Of a DNA stretch of 64,000 bases, positions 25,676-33,569 are shown in pieces. Position 1 is the stretch's first letter. Each line of letters starts with the position of its first letter. Position numbers and translations under genes: made by a program. The notes under the pieces are model-generated. The model saw only the letters and a program-made list of their open reading frames with translations. It was not told the origin of the DNA and searched no databases. This DNA is from Planctomycetota bacterium (GTDB taxonomy: Bacteria; Planctomycetota; JAJSAM01), in NCBI GenBank assembly GCA_024274785.1, contig JAJSAM010000050.1, positions 41,712-105,711 on the forward strand. Direction: 5' to 3'.

Positions 25676-26787
25676 CGACCCTCTCCCGGGAATCCGGAGG
25701 TGCGGCGGGTTTCGAGCCCATCGCCGGACTTCGAGAGGAAGAGCGCCTCCACGTCGGGAAGCTGCTCCGCGAGTTTGAGCCCCGCCTCGGGCCCGAGCAC
25801 GGTCAGCGCGGTGGCGAGGGCGTCGGCTTCGGTTCCGGAGGGGGCGATGACCGTGACCTGCAACACCGTGTCCTCCACCGGTCGGCCGGTGCGGGGATCG
25901 AGGATGTGGGAAAACTTCTCGTCCCCGACCATGGTGAAGCGCTCGTAGTTCCCCGAGGTGGCCACACCGCGGTCCAGGACGGAGAAGCTCCATCCGGCGA
26001 CGGTGTCCGACGGCGAGCGCAGGGGATCGCGAATCTCGACCTTGAATCCCTCCGGGCTCCAGGGGGGGGCGCCCCGGGCCACGAGGTCTCCACCGGCATT
26101 GATGCGGCAGGCGAAAGCGCCCGCCTCGAGCGCGGCACGGGCCGCGAGATCGGCCGCGTAACCTTTGGCGATACCGCCGAGATCGAGGGAGACTCCCGCT
26201 TTGTCGAACGCGACCGTGCCCGCCTTGCGGTCGAGACTGACGTGTTCGAATCCAACCAGGGAGAGTGCCGCTTCGACCTCGTCGTCGGTCGGCATGCGCT
26301 TCATCTTCGCGAGGGGGCGCCACACCCTCTGCAAGGGGCCGACGGTGGGGTCGAACGCGCCGTCCGACAGGGTGTGGTAACCGCGTGATCGGACCAGGAG
26401 GTCGAAGGTGACCGCATCGACCGTGACGGGCCGCCGGGCCGCTTTCCGGTTGACGCGTGAAAGGAGCGAGCCCGGGATCCAGGTGGAGAGAGTGTCTTCG
26501 AGTTCGCGAATCTTTTTCCAGGCCGCATGGCCGGCGGCAATGGCGGTGGCTTCGTCCTCCGCGGCGATCTCCACGACGAACAGGGTGCCCATGACGCCGG
26601 ACCGGGAATCGATCCGCTGGACGACCGCCGCCCGACGTTCCATGTGGATGTTGCCGGACGGGTAGGGCTCGTCACCGGAGGCCGGCTGGGCAGGGTCGTC
26701 ACTCGTCAGCGACCACAGCGCGAACGGCAGGGCCAGAATGAAGAGCAGCAGCAGAAGACGCACCAGTCCGGTGCGGGTCATTTCCAT
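25672..26787 (-). CDS. apbE: FAD:protein FMN transferase
   Basis: 371 residues: N-terminal membrane anchor (about 8-26), then the ApbE domain with MGTLFVVEI, LSDGAFDPTVGPL, DLGGIAKGYAAD, GVATSGNYERF, FSHILDPRTGRP and a C-terminal ADALATALTVLG. It covalently attaches FMN to Thr of periplasmic flavoproteins such as NqrC/RnfG. The substrate is not in the window. It overlaps cvpA by 10 bases and nadD by 4. Confidence 0.95.
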   Translation of the reverse strand: MEMTRTGLVRLLLLLFILALPFALWSLTSDDPAQPASGDEPYPSGNIHMERRAAVVQRIDSRSGVMGTLFVVEIAAEDEATAIAAGHAAWKKIRELEDTLSTWIPGSLLSRVNRKAARRPVTVDAVTFDLLVRSRGYHTLSDGAFDPTVGPLQRVWRPLAKMKRMPTDDEVEAALSLVGFEHVSLDRKAGTVAFDKAGVSLDLGGIAKGYAADLAARAALEAGAFACRINAGGDLVARGAPPWSPEGFKVEIRDPLRSPSDTVAGWSFSVLDRGVATSGNYERFTMVGDEKFSHILDPRTGRPVEDTVLQVTVIAPSGTEADALATALTVLGPEAGLKLAEQLPDVEALFLSKSGDGLETRRTSGFPGEGR

Positions 26788-27302
26788 ATCTCGGGCGTAT
26801 CCTCGACGAACTTCACGTACTCCGGAGGCACGAAGGGCGCTTCACGAGCCCGGGATGCGCCGTTTCGCAGCCAGCCCCACGGCCGGGTTCCAGTGACGGC
26901 GCGCTGGATGGAACCGTTCTCGCCGGAGAACCAGGCCAGCGCGGGCAGCAGGAGCGCGATGAGAATGACGATCCGGACGATGCCGATGACCGCCCCGGAG
27001 ATGGCATCTCCCTTGAACCGAAGCTTCTTGAAGAGCTTCCGCAGGAGGAAAAGGAGCATGAGCAGCACGACGTAGCTGAAGACGAGCCCGACGATCCAGG
27101 GCAGGATGCTCCGGCGGGGACCGTCGTCGAACTCCACGACGCGCGAGAGCACCCCTTGCGTCACCTTCGAGAACGCCTGGGCGAGGTACGCCGCGCCGAG
27201 CGCATGGGCAACTCCCACCAGCTCCCTCAAGAGGCCACGGCGGATGCCCAGCACTCCGCCAAAGAGCACCAGGATGAGCAGGATGATCTCCACGGTTCGC
27301 AC
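26778..27302 (-). CDS. cvpA: CvpA-family membrane protein
   Basis: 174 residues with four transmembrane segments: VEIILLILVLFGGVLGIRRG at the N-terminus (the family's GxxRG turn), then about 28-45, 68-88 and 100-123. The C-terminal tail is soluble. CvpA homologues are linked to envelope homeostasis and colicin V production; the molecular role is unsettled. It is the first gene of the cvpA-apbE-nadD operon and is divergent from mqnA. Confidence 0.8.
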   Translation of the reverse strand: MRTVEIILLILVLFGGVLGIRRGLLRELVGVAHALGAAYLAQAFSKVTQGVLSRVVEFDDGPRRSILPWIVGLVFSYVVLLMLLFLLRKLFKKLRFKGDAISGAVIGIVRIVILIALLLPALAWFSGENGSIQRAVTGTRPWGWLRNGASRAREAPFVPPEYVKFVEDTPEIWK

Positions 27303-27368
27303 CTCCGGATCCTAGCGGCTTGCGAGCACGCGTCCACCTTGATTTCCGCGAAGGCGAAGGTGTGGGTT

Positions 27369-28121
27369 ATGCTTCGCGGCATGGACGGGATCACCATCGG
27401 CACCGTACCGTACTTGAATGCGCTCCCGTTGACCGCGGGCCTCACCGATCTGGTTCGCGCGGTCCCCGGCAAGCTGGCCTCCATGTTCCGTGATGGATCC
27501 CTCGATGTGGCGCTGCTGCCCATCTTCGAGTGGGTCCGCGACCCATCCCGGCACATTGTCGGAAGCGGAGCAATCTGCTCTCCGGGACCGGTGGACAGTG
27601 TGCTGCTTTTTTCGCGGGTTGCGCCGGCTGGCGCGCGGAAGGTCCTGCTCGACCGCTCGTCGCTGACCAGCGCGGCGCTGGTCAGGGTGCTGTACGCCGA
27701 GCACTTTCGCACCTCTCCCGAGTTTGCCTCGTGCAGTTCGGAGACGGACCCCCGGGAAATCGACGCCGATGCCTGCCTGCTGATCGGGGATCCCGCCCTG
27801 AAGGCCCGTCGCGACGACCTGATCGTCACCGACCTGGCGACGGTCTGGCGCGACCTGACCGGCCTCCCGTTCTGCTTCGCGGCCTGGCTCGCAAAGGACG
27901 AGGAAACGGCCAGGCGGAGCCGGGAAACCCTGCGCGCGGCGAGGATCCGCGGCCTGGCGGATCGACGGCGCCTGGCGGAGCGCGAAGCCTCTCTCGTCGG
28001 CCTGCCGGCGGACACTCTGCATCGCTATCTCACCGAGCGGATCACCTATGACCTCGGTCCACGCGAACGCGCCGCTGCCTCCCGTTTTGCGAATTCGTGT
28101 CGTTCCCTGGGATTGGCCTGA
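27369..28121 (+). CDS. mqnA: Chorismate dehydratase of the futalosine pathway
   Basis: 250 residues of the MqnA/MqnD fold: GTVPYLNALPL near the N-terminus, GSLDVALLPIFEW, GSGAICSPGPVDSVLLFSR, SLTSAALVRVL, LLIGDPAL and DLATVWRDLTGLPFCFAAW. It makes 3-enolpyruvoyl-benzoate from chorismate, the first futalosine step. ATG at 27369 has AAGGTG upstream; ATG at 27381 is an alternative. It stands alone, 16 kb from menG/mqnM/mqnP. Confidence 0.93.
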   Translation: MLRGMDGITIGTVPYLNALPLTAGLTDLVRAVPGKLASMFRDGSLDVALLPIFEWVRDPSRHIVGSGAICSPGPVDSVLLFSRVAPAGARKVLLDRSSLTSAALVRVLYAEHFRTSPEFASCSSETDPREIDADACLLIGDPALKARRDDLIVTDLATVWRDLTGLPFCFAAWLAKDEETARRSRETLRAARIRGLADRRRLAEREASLVGLPADTLHRYLTERITYDLGPRERAAASRFANSCRSLGLA

Positions 28122-28278
28122 GCGTGATGGGGGTGTTCGGAAAGTCGATCTCCGAACCGGGCGCGCCTGACCAGGGGCGAGCGCCTTCCCGCCCGGCAGG
28201 GCGGCGACGGAGCACCGCCCTCCGAAAGGGCCTCGATCTTACACCTCGGTGGGGTGGAGAATGCTCGATCTGAGCGGG

Positions 28279-29085
28279 CTAGCCGCCGCCCGGGCCCGGG
28301 CCACGGTCACCGTTGCCGGGGCCGGGGCCGGGGGGGCCGGTGTCGTCGTCGCCGCTCGGCGCCTGATCGAAGGCGTTCGGCAGCATCACCCAGCGCACGA
28401 AGCGGTAGAAGCGATCGTCGGTTTCGAGGTCCGCGCCGAGTTCCACCGGCGGCGCGAGTTCGAGGGTGATGCGGACGGCGCGGGGCAGCCCCTCCGCATC
28501 CTGCGAGTCCCAGCTCTCCTTGCCGTCCGTGGCGGCGATGCTCGAAGTCGTCCTGCCCTCCTCCTGCTGCTCGAAGAAATCGAGGACGATGGACCGGACA
28601 CGATCGTAGACGAGGTAGTAGTCGCCGCCCTTCAGCGGCTCGTCGTCGAAGAAGAACTGCTCCCGCCGGTAGAGTTCCAGCAGACCGGGGAACTCTTCGT
28701 TGCGTCGCAGGCGATAGCCGACCTCGGTGATGTCGGAACGGACCTCGCGGTCGTCGACTTCTTTCGTGATCTTGCTGTTGGTCGTGGTGATCAGGTCGAG
28801 GATGGTGACTTCCGTGCCGCCGACGCTGGTGCGCTTTGCCTTCATGGCCTTGTTGTCCGCCACACCGTGGTAGTAGGCGCCTCGCAGGTCGCGGTCGAGG
28901 AGGTCGAGGATCTCCGGACCGGCGGTGTAGATCGCCGCGGTCTGGTCGATCATCCGTTTGGCCTGGAGGGTGCCGATGGCGACGGTATAGACGCCGCTCA
29001 GGAACACGGCCAGCAGGGTAATGCCGACGAGGAGCTCGATCAGGGTGAAGGCGGCATCCGAGCGGTGCCTCACCGGGGCGATCAT
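28279..29085 (-). CDS. gspJ: Type II secretion minor pseudopilin GspJ
   Basis: 268 residues with a class III leader (AAFTLIELLVGITLLAVFLSG; Glu5 present). GspJ-like features follow: length, YRLRRNEEFPGLLELYRREQ and VYDRVRSIVLDFF. The C-terminus carries an unusual 20-residue Gly/Pro tail. It should cap the pseudopilus tip with GspI. Last gene of the gspDEFGHIJ operon; it overlaps gspI by 4 bases. Confidence 0.8.
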   Translation of the reverse strand: MIAPVRHRSDAAFTLIELLVGITLLAVFLSGVYTVAIGTLQAKRMIDQTAAIYTAGPEILDLLDRDLRGAYYHGVADNKAMKAKRTSVGGTEVTILDLITTTNSKITKEVDDREVRSDITEVGYRLRRNEEFPGLLELYRREQFFFDDEPLKGGDYYLVYDRVRSIVLDFFEQQEEGRTTSSIAATDGKESWDSQDAEGLPRAVRITLELAPPVELGADLETDDRFYRFVRWVMLPNAFDQAPSGDDDTGPPGPGPGNGDRGPGPGGG

Positions 29086-29618
29086 TGCTGTTCCTGGTCC
29101 TGCTCGAGGTCCGGCAGGTAGGTCTGGAGTTTTACAGACAGGGCCGGATCGAACTCTCCGTTCGGTTCGAATCGCACGATGAGCACGACGCGTCGGACGT
29201 ATCGGGACGCAAGGGCGTTGCCCTCGGCATCGGATGGGAAGTCGCCTTCGTCCTCGTCATTGAAGAGTCGATCGGTATTGGAATCACCGGCGCCGACCGC
29301 CAGTACCCGCTCCACCTCCATCTCCCAGGCGTAGGACTTGAAGTCCTGGTAGGGGGCCTCTTCGTCGAGTTCGTCGAAGGTTCCGGACTGGCTGTCTTCG
29401 AACTTGTCCGGGAAGTTGGCGATCTCGTCCATCTTGGCCGCGGCGAGGTAGCGCACGGTCTGGATCACCCGGGCATCCGCGGAGAGCTCGATCGAGTCTT
29501 CCCGGTCCGCCAGGATCTCGATGATGATGAAGGCGAACAGCGCGAGCGCCGCGACGAGTTCAAGCAGCGTGAATCCGGATTCCCGGTGTCGGATGTGACT
29601 AGCGAAATTCAAATTCAC
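29082..29618 (-). CDS. gspI: Type II secretion minor pseudopilin GspI
   Basis: 178 residues; the prepilin leader ends before SGFTLLELVAALALFAFI with Glu5 kept. The soluble part is acidic (LFNDEDEGDFPSD). The assignment to GspI rests on length and position between gspH and gspJ. It overlaps gspH by 20 bases and gspJ by 4. Confidence 0.75.
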   Translation of the reverse strand: MNLNFASHIRHRESGFTLLELVAALALFAFIIIEILADREDSIELSADARVIQTVRYLAAAKMDEIANFPDKFEDSQSGTFDELDEEAPYQDFKSYAWEMEVERVLAVGAGDSNTDRLFNDEDEGDFPSDAEGNALASRYVRRVVLIVRFEPNGEFDPALSVKLQTYLPDLEQDQEQQ

Positions 29619-30186
29619 TGCGCACCTGGTCGTAACTCTTGTGGACTCCCCGGGTGTAGGACACGAGACCGGTGATGGGGTTGATCTCGACGGTGTAGCG
29701 GTTCTTGCTCTCGTCGAGGATCTCGTCGGACAGGATGTGAATCAGGTGCCCGACCACCTCGCCGGTGGGGGTGAACTCGACGCGCACCACCCCCCGCGTC
29801 TCCGCGTCGCGGTCGGAGAACTGGATGGCCGTGATGCGCACTTTTTTAGGCAGCTCGAACCAGTCGGAGGTGACGTAGTCGTCCGCGCCCTCCTCCTGTT
29901 CGCGGATCGTGGTGGGACGGCTGATCCGGTAGGTCTGGGCGTCGAGGTCGTATTCGAGAAAGTGGGTGCGTCCCGCGAAGATCGAGAGGTTGCGGAGCCG
30001 GCTGAGCATCTGGCCCAGATCCCGGGCCGCCTTGTCGAGTCGGGCGCTCGGGACCAGGTTGTCGATCCTGACGAAACCGTATCCGACGATCACACCGAGG
30101 AGCAGGATCACGGCCATCAGCTCGATGACCGTGAATCCGGTCTCGCCGGCGATGGGCGCGGCCGACCTGGTGCGTCGCATCTTCAT
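29599..30186 (-). CDS. gspH: Type II secretion minor pseudopilin GspH
   Basis: 195 residues; prepilin motif GETGFTVIELMAVILLLGVI with Glu5. A GspH-type beta-rich domain follows, with LDKAARDLGQMLSRLRNLSIF and VVRVEFTPTGEVVGHLI, typical of GspH/FimT. It starts 6 bases after the gspG stop. Confidence 0.82.
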   Translation of the reverse strand: MKMRRTRSAAPIAGETGFTVIELMAVILLLGVIVGYGFVRIDNLVPSARLDKAARDLGQMLSRLRNLSIFAGRTHFLEYDLDAQTYRISRPTTIREQEEGADDYVTSDWFELPKKVRITAIQFSDRDAETRGVVRVEFTPTGEVVGHLIHILSDEILDESKNRYTVEINPITGLVSYTRGVHKSYDQVRSEFEFR

Positions 30187-30192
30187 GCCGCT

Positions 30193-30609
30193 CTACTCCT
30201 GCTGGTTCGTCTCGCCCGGGGTGTACTCGTTGGTGACGTCGTCGTCGGTACCCTCCGCGCCGTCCTCACCCATGCTGATGATGATGTATCTCCGCTTGGT
30301 GCCGCCGGACGGGTCGTAGATGTACTCGTTGCCCCAGGGGTCGGTGGGGATTTCGGTCATGAGCCCCTCATCGAGGACGCCGACGGGCTCCAGCAGCTGG
30401 TTCAGGTCGTCGGGGTAACGGCCGGTTTCCATCTTGTACAGGGCGATGGCCTTCTCGATCTCCTTGATCTGGCCCTGTGCGGCGGTGATGCGCCCCTTCT
30501 TCAGAACGCCGAACACACCGACACTCACTACGCCTGCCAGAAGGCCGATCAGGACGATCACGACCATCAGCTCGACGAGGGTGAAACCCCTCTCTTTTCG
30601 TGAGGGCAT
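30193..30609 (-). CDS. gspG: Type II secretion major pseudopilin GspG
   Basis: 138 residues: leader MPSRKERG, then FTLVELMVVIVLIGLLAGVV with Glu5. The GspG C-terminal part has ALYKMETGRYPDDLNQLLEP, TDPWGNEYIY and an acidic calcium-loop-like GEDGAEGTDDD. It forms the pseudopilus shaft. The ATG at 30609 has GGGAGAG 6 bases upstream and is preferred over the ATG at 30624. Confidence 0.95.
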   Translation of the reverse strand: MPSRKERGFTLVELMVVIVLIGLLAGVVSVGVFGVLKKGRITAAQGQIKEIEKAIALYKMETGRYPDDLNQLLEPVGVLDEGLMTEIPTDPWGNEYIYDPSGGTKRRYIIISMGEDGAEGTDDDVTNEYTPGETNQQE

Positions 30610-30633
30610 AGTTGACTCTCCCATCGATTGTGC

Positions 30634-31857
30634 CTATACGCTCTGGCCGATCTGGAGGATCGGGAGCAGGACGGAAACGACGACGAAACCGACTCCCATG
30701 GCGAGGAAGATGATGAGCACCGGCTCGATCAGGGATGTGACCTTCTGCACGGTGAGCTCGATCTCCTCGTCATACGATTCGGCGATGCGATCGAGCACTT
30801 CTTCCAATTCACCAGACTGTTCACCGATGGAGACCATGTAGCCCACCACCGGCGGAAAGATGCCGCTCTTCTTCAGCGGGGTCGCGATGTCCGCCCCTTC
30901 GAGAATGCGGTCGTGCACCTCCTGCACCACCTTCTTCAGGACCAGGTTCTCGAGGATGTTTTTCACGATGTCGAGAGCCTGGAGGGCGGGGATACCCGAC
31001 TTCAACAGTGTGGACAGAGTGATCGCAAACCGGCTCACCGCCTGCTTCTTCATGAGGTCGCCGATCAGGGGGATATTCAATTTAAACTTGTCCCAGGCAA
31101 AGCGGTAGCGCTCATCCCGGAGCAGGAGCTTGACGAGCAGATAAAGCGCGAACACGACGACCACGACGACCCACCAGTAGTGCTGGAGGAACCCGCTCAG
31201 GGATGTGAGAATCCGCGTCGGCAGGGGGAGGACCGCGTCACGCTTGGCGGTCTTCAGAACCTCGAGGATCCGGGGTACGACGAAAGCGGTCAGGACGAAC
31301 ATGACCAGGATGCCGAAGCAGATCATGACGACCGGATAGGCCAGCGCGGCCTTCACCTTCGCCCGGAGCCGGTTCTGGGACTGCCCGTAGTCGGCGAGCC
31401 GGGCGAGGACCACGTCGAGATTACCGGACGCTTCGCCGGCGCGAACCATGTTTACGTAGAGTTCGCTGAAGTAGGACGGGTGAAAGCCCAGCGCCTCGCC
31501 GAGGCCCACTCCCTGGGTGACCTTCTCCCGGACATCGCGGAGGATCGCCTCGATATCCTGGCTGGCGGCCTGTTCCACGAGCGCCGAGAGTGACTGGGAA
31601 AGAGGGATACCGGCTCTCAACATGGTCGAGAGCTGCCGGGTGATGAGCGCGATCTCCTCGCGGTGGGCCCGCCGGAAGATCTTCGGCAGGCGCCGTCGGC
31701 TCTGCTCCTTGCCGACATCCTCCACCTCGTGGATCTCAGTGACGTGGAGTTTCTTGTTCCGGAGGATGGTCCGGGCGTCCCTGGCGGTGTCGGCATCGAT
31801 GATGCCGGTCTCATTGCCGCCTTTGCGCTTCATCGCCTTGTATTCGTAGATCGGCAT
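30634..31857 (-). CDS. gspF: Type II secretion inner-membrane platform protein GspF
   Basis: 407 residues with two T2SF domains: EEIALITRQLSTMLRAGIPL and VSRFAITLSTLLKSGIPAL. Three membrane helices lie at about 175-195, 225-245 and 375-400. It links the GspE ATPase to pseudopilus assembly. It overlaps gspE by 1 base and is 24 bases from gspG. Confidence 0.96.
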   Translation of the reverse strand: MPIYEYKAMKRKGGNETGIIDADTARDARTILRNKKLHVTEIHEVEDVGKEQSRRRLPKIFRRAHREEIALITRQLSTMLRAGIPLSQSLSALVEQAASQDIEAILRDVREKVTQGVGLGEALGFHPSYFSELYVNMVRAGEASGNLDVVLARLADYGQSQNRLRAKVKAALAYPVVMICFGILVMFVLTAFVVPRILEVLKTAKRDAVLPLPTRILTSLSGFLQHYWWVVVVVVFALYLLVKLLLRDERYRFAWDKFKLNIPLIGDLMKKQAVSRFAITLSTLLKSGIPALQALDIVKNILENLVLKKVVQEVHDRILEGADIATPLKKSGIFPPVVGYMVSIGEQSGELEEVLDRIAESYDEEIELTVQKVTSLIEPVLIIFLAMGVGFVVVSVLLPILQIGQSV

Positions 31858-33569
31858 CAGAACACGTCGAGTTGGGTTACGCGTACGACCTCATCCACGG
31901 TGGTTATTCCCTTTCGCACCTTCTCCGCGCCGTCCTGACGGAGGGTGACCAGCGTTCCCCGCTTCACCGCGGCGCGCTTGATTTCGGTCGAGGATGTCTG
32001 CTCCATGATCTGGAGCTTGACCTCGTCGTCGATCGGGAGGATCTCGTAGATCCCGGTCCGGTCCGTATAGCCGGTCTGGAAGCAGTTGGCGCATCCGACT
32101 CCACGTGCGAGCTTCCCACCGGCCAGCATGTCCGGGGTCACGCCGATCAGGGACAGCTCCTTGATGTTCGTCGCCTCCGGAACGAACTCCTCGCGGCATT
32201 CCGGGCAGATCAGGCGGACGAGCCGCTGGGCGATCACCACGAGCAGCGATGAGGCCAGCAGGTAGGGTTCGACCCCGAAGTGGAGCATCCGGGCCACGGC
32301 ACTGGGGGCGTCGTTGGTGTGCAGGGTGGAGAATACGAGGTGACCGGTGAGCGCGGATTGCGTCGCGATCCGGGCCGTCTCGTCGTCACGCACTTCACCG
32401 ACCATCATGATATCCGGGTCCTGCCGGACCAGGGCTCGCAGGCCGGACGCGAAGGTGAGGCCCTTCTTCTCCGAGACCTGGATCTGGCTGATGGCGTCGA
32501 GGTGGTACTCGATCGGGTCCTCGATGGTGATGACGTTCTTCTCGGCGGAGTTGATGCGGTTCAGGCTGCCGTAGAGCGTCGTCGTCTTTCCGGAACCGGT
32601 GGGGCCGGTGACGAAGATGACCCCATGCGTGAAATGGATGTAGTGATTGAGGAGTTCGAGGTTGCGGTCGGTGAGACCGATCTCCTCGAGTTCGTAGAGC
32701 CGGGCCGACAGGTCGAGGAGACGCATCACCACGCGCTCTCCCCCGGATGTCGGGACGGTGGAGATACGTACGTCCACTTCGCTGTCGCCAAGGCGGATGG
32801 TGGACCGTCCGTCCTGCGGCAGGCGCCGTTCCGCGATGTCCATTTTCCCCATGACCTTGACCCGGGAGATGACCGCGTCCTGGACCTTCTTCGGGATGGA
32901 GTCCATGTCGTAGAGGATGCCGTCGATGCGGTACCGCACCTGGAGACGGTCGTCGTAGGGCTGCAGGTGGATGTCGCTGGCGCGCATCCGAAGCCCCTGG
33001 AACATGATCATGTTGAGGAGTTTGATGATCGGCGCCTTGTTGGCGACGTCGAGGATGTCCTCGGTGACCTCGATCTCGCCGCTCAGCCCCGAGATCTCGC
33101 CCTCTTCCATCCCGGTCAGGGCTTCGTCGACCGTGTCCTGCTTGCGCTTGTAGGCGCGGTTGATCAGGCTCGTGATCTCGGCGCGCGGCGCCAGGATCGG
33201 TTCGACCTCGGCACCGAGAATGGTGGCCAGGTCGTCCATGGGATAGGTGTCGAACGGGTTGCAGGTGGCGACCTGCACGGTTCCATTGGCCTCTCCCACC
33301 GCCACCAGATTGAAGTTTCGGGAGAAGTGTACCGGGACCCGGTTGACGAAGTCGGCCGGGACGGTTACGCCCTCGAGGGTCTCCCGAAAGGGCATCCCGT
33401 ACACCGAGCCGATGGCGACAAGCGCATCCTTCTCGGTCAGATAACCCTTGTGCACGAGGATGCGGTCGAGCGTCTGGCCGGTTTCTTCCTCGAGGTGGAA
33501 ACACTCGTCCAGGCGCTCGTCGTCGAGCAGCCCGGCGTTCACGATGTGTTGCCGGAGCAGCTTCCTCAC
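31857..33569 (-). CDS. gspE: Type II secretion ATPase GspE
   Basis: 570 residues: N-terminal MshEN domain (about 1-145), N2 domain with DIHLQPYDDRLQVRYRIDG, Walker A GPTGSGKTTTLYG, Asp box ITIEDPIEYHL, Walker B MMVGEVRDDETA, His box and a CPEC/CANC four-Cys zinc element typical of GspE/PilB. It powers pseudopilus assembly. It overlaps gspD by 4 bases. Confidence 0.97.
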   Translation of the reverse strand: MRKLLRQHIVNAGLLDDERLDECFHLEEETGQTLDRILVHKGYLTEKDALVAIGSVYGMPFRETLEGVTVPADFVNRVPVHFSRNFNLVAVGEANGTVQVATCNPFDTYPMDDLATILGAEVEPILAPRAEITSLINRAYKRKQDTVDEALTGMEEGEISGLSGEIEVTEDILDVANKAPIIKLLNMIMFQGLRMRASDIHLQPYDDRLQVRYRIDGILYDMDSIPKKVQDAVISRVKVMGKMDIAERRLPQDGRSTIRLGDSEVDVRISTVPTSGGERVVMRLLDLSARLYELEEIGLTDRNLELLNHYIHFTHGVIFVTGPTGSGKTTTLYGSLNRINSAEKNVITIEDPIEYHLDAISQIQVSEKKGLTFASGLRALVRQDPDIMMVGEVRDDETARIATQSALTGHLVFSTLHTNDAPSAVARMLHFGVEPYLLASSLLVVIAQRLVRLICPECREEFVPEATNIKELSLIGVTPDMLAGGKLARGVGCANCFQTGYTDRTGIYEILPIDDEVKLQIMEQTSSTEIKRAAVKRGTLVTLRQDGAEKVRKGITTVDEVVRVTQLDVF

